Positions 6,992 through 7,062 of a DNA stretch of 7,062 nt are shown in pieces. Under the pieces are notes generated by a model. The model was not told the origin of the DNA and searched no databases. It worked only from the letters and a program-made list of their open reading frames with translations. Position 1 is the first letter of the stretch. The number at the start of each line of letters is the position of its first letter. Source of the stretch: Pseudomonadota bacterium (GTDB taxonomy: Bacteria; Pseudomonadota; Alphaproteobacteria; Sphingomonadales; Sphingomonadaceae); NCBI GenBank assembly GCA_023433305.1, contig JAEZCZ010000013.1, forward strand, positions 1 to 7,062, in the 5' to 3' direction. Made by a program: the position numbers and the translations under genes.

Positions 6992-7062
6992 ATGACCCGA
7001 TCGCCCCTCCTCCTCGCCGCTCCCGCCCTCGCGCTCGCCGCATGCGGCAGCCAACCCGCCGC
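6992..7062 (+). CDS. Lipoprotein, N-terminal part only
   Basis: An ATG at 6992 opens a frame running off the right edge (23 codons plus two bases). The peptide MTRSPLLLAAPALALAACGS has a short basic N-region, a Leu/Ala core and an LAAC lipobox with Cys18 as the lipid-attachment site, followed by GSQPA linker sequence. It is therefore an envelope lipoprotein of unknown function. No clear ribosome binding site precedes it, which lowers confidence in the exact start. It shares its reading frame with the arr fragment upstream, with no stop between them, which appears coincidental. Confidence 0.6.
   Translation, partial: MTRSPLLLAAPALALAACGSQPA

Noticed and set aside
6590..7054. The whole 154-codon minus-strand frame as one gene
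   Set aside because: Only the last 47 codons resemble a protein family; the rest is antisense to the arr fragment, the dispersed repeat and a lipoprotein signal.

Overview
The window is very GC-rich apart from one internal island, and gene starts carry AGGGA- or GGAG-type ribosome binding sites. Several things point to an alphaproteobacterium, most likely a sphingomonad or Erythrobacter relative: the style of ThiC, a TPP riboswitch in front of it, the DUF6152 and COG3650-type exported proteins, and a dispersed intergenic repeat common in such genomes. This placement is inference; no taxonomic marker gene is present.

Layout. Positions 1-1999 carry four genes, all on the minus strand: the start of an exported protein cut by the window edge (146->1), a uracil-DNA glycosylase-family protein (898->305), a small secreted DUF6152 protein (1324->935) and an SRAP/HMCES-type abasic-site shielding protein (1999->1424). 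A divergent intergenic region then holds a TPP riboswitch (about 2035-2145), whose expression platform contains two mutually exclusive hairpins. It controls thiC (2183-4054). A 51-residue gene overlaps the thiC stop by one base (4054-4209) and is probably translationally coupled and under the same riboswitch. A two-domain COG3650-type lipoprotein follows (4271-5173).

From about 5195 to 6590 the base composition falls sharply and TTA, ATA and AGG codons appear. This island holds one gene, an AAA+/P-loop ATPase with a probable C-terminal winged helix. Its real start is a GTG at 5275 behind a perfect AGGAGG, but the reading frame is broken inside the Walker A loop near 5404, most simply by loss of two bases. 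It is therefore annotated as a frameshifted pseudogene (5275-6586) rather than as an intact protein starting at 5399.

Positions 6590-6990 are a graveyard of gene pieces: the C-terminal end of a DUF2726-like protein on the minus strand, butted within a few bases against an internal fragment of a rifampin ADP-ribosyltransferase (arr) on the plus strand, which is cut off in turn by a copy of the dispersed repeat. A new lipoprotein gene starts at 6992 and runs off the window.

How it fits together. The thiamine block is ordinary housekeeping with an attractive regulatory leader. The minus-strand block places uracil removal, which makes abasic sites, near a protein that shields abasic sites. The right third looks like a site of repeated insertion and deletion.
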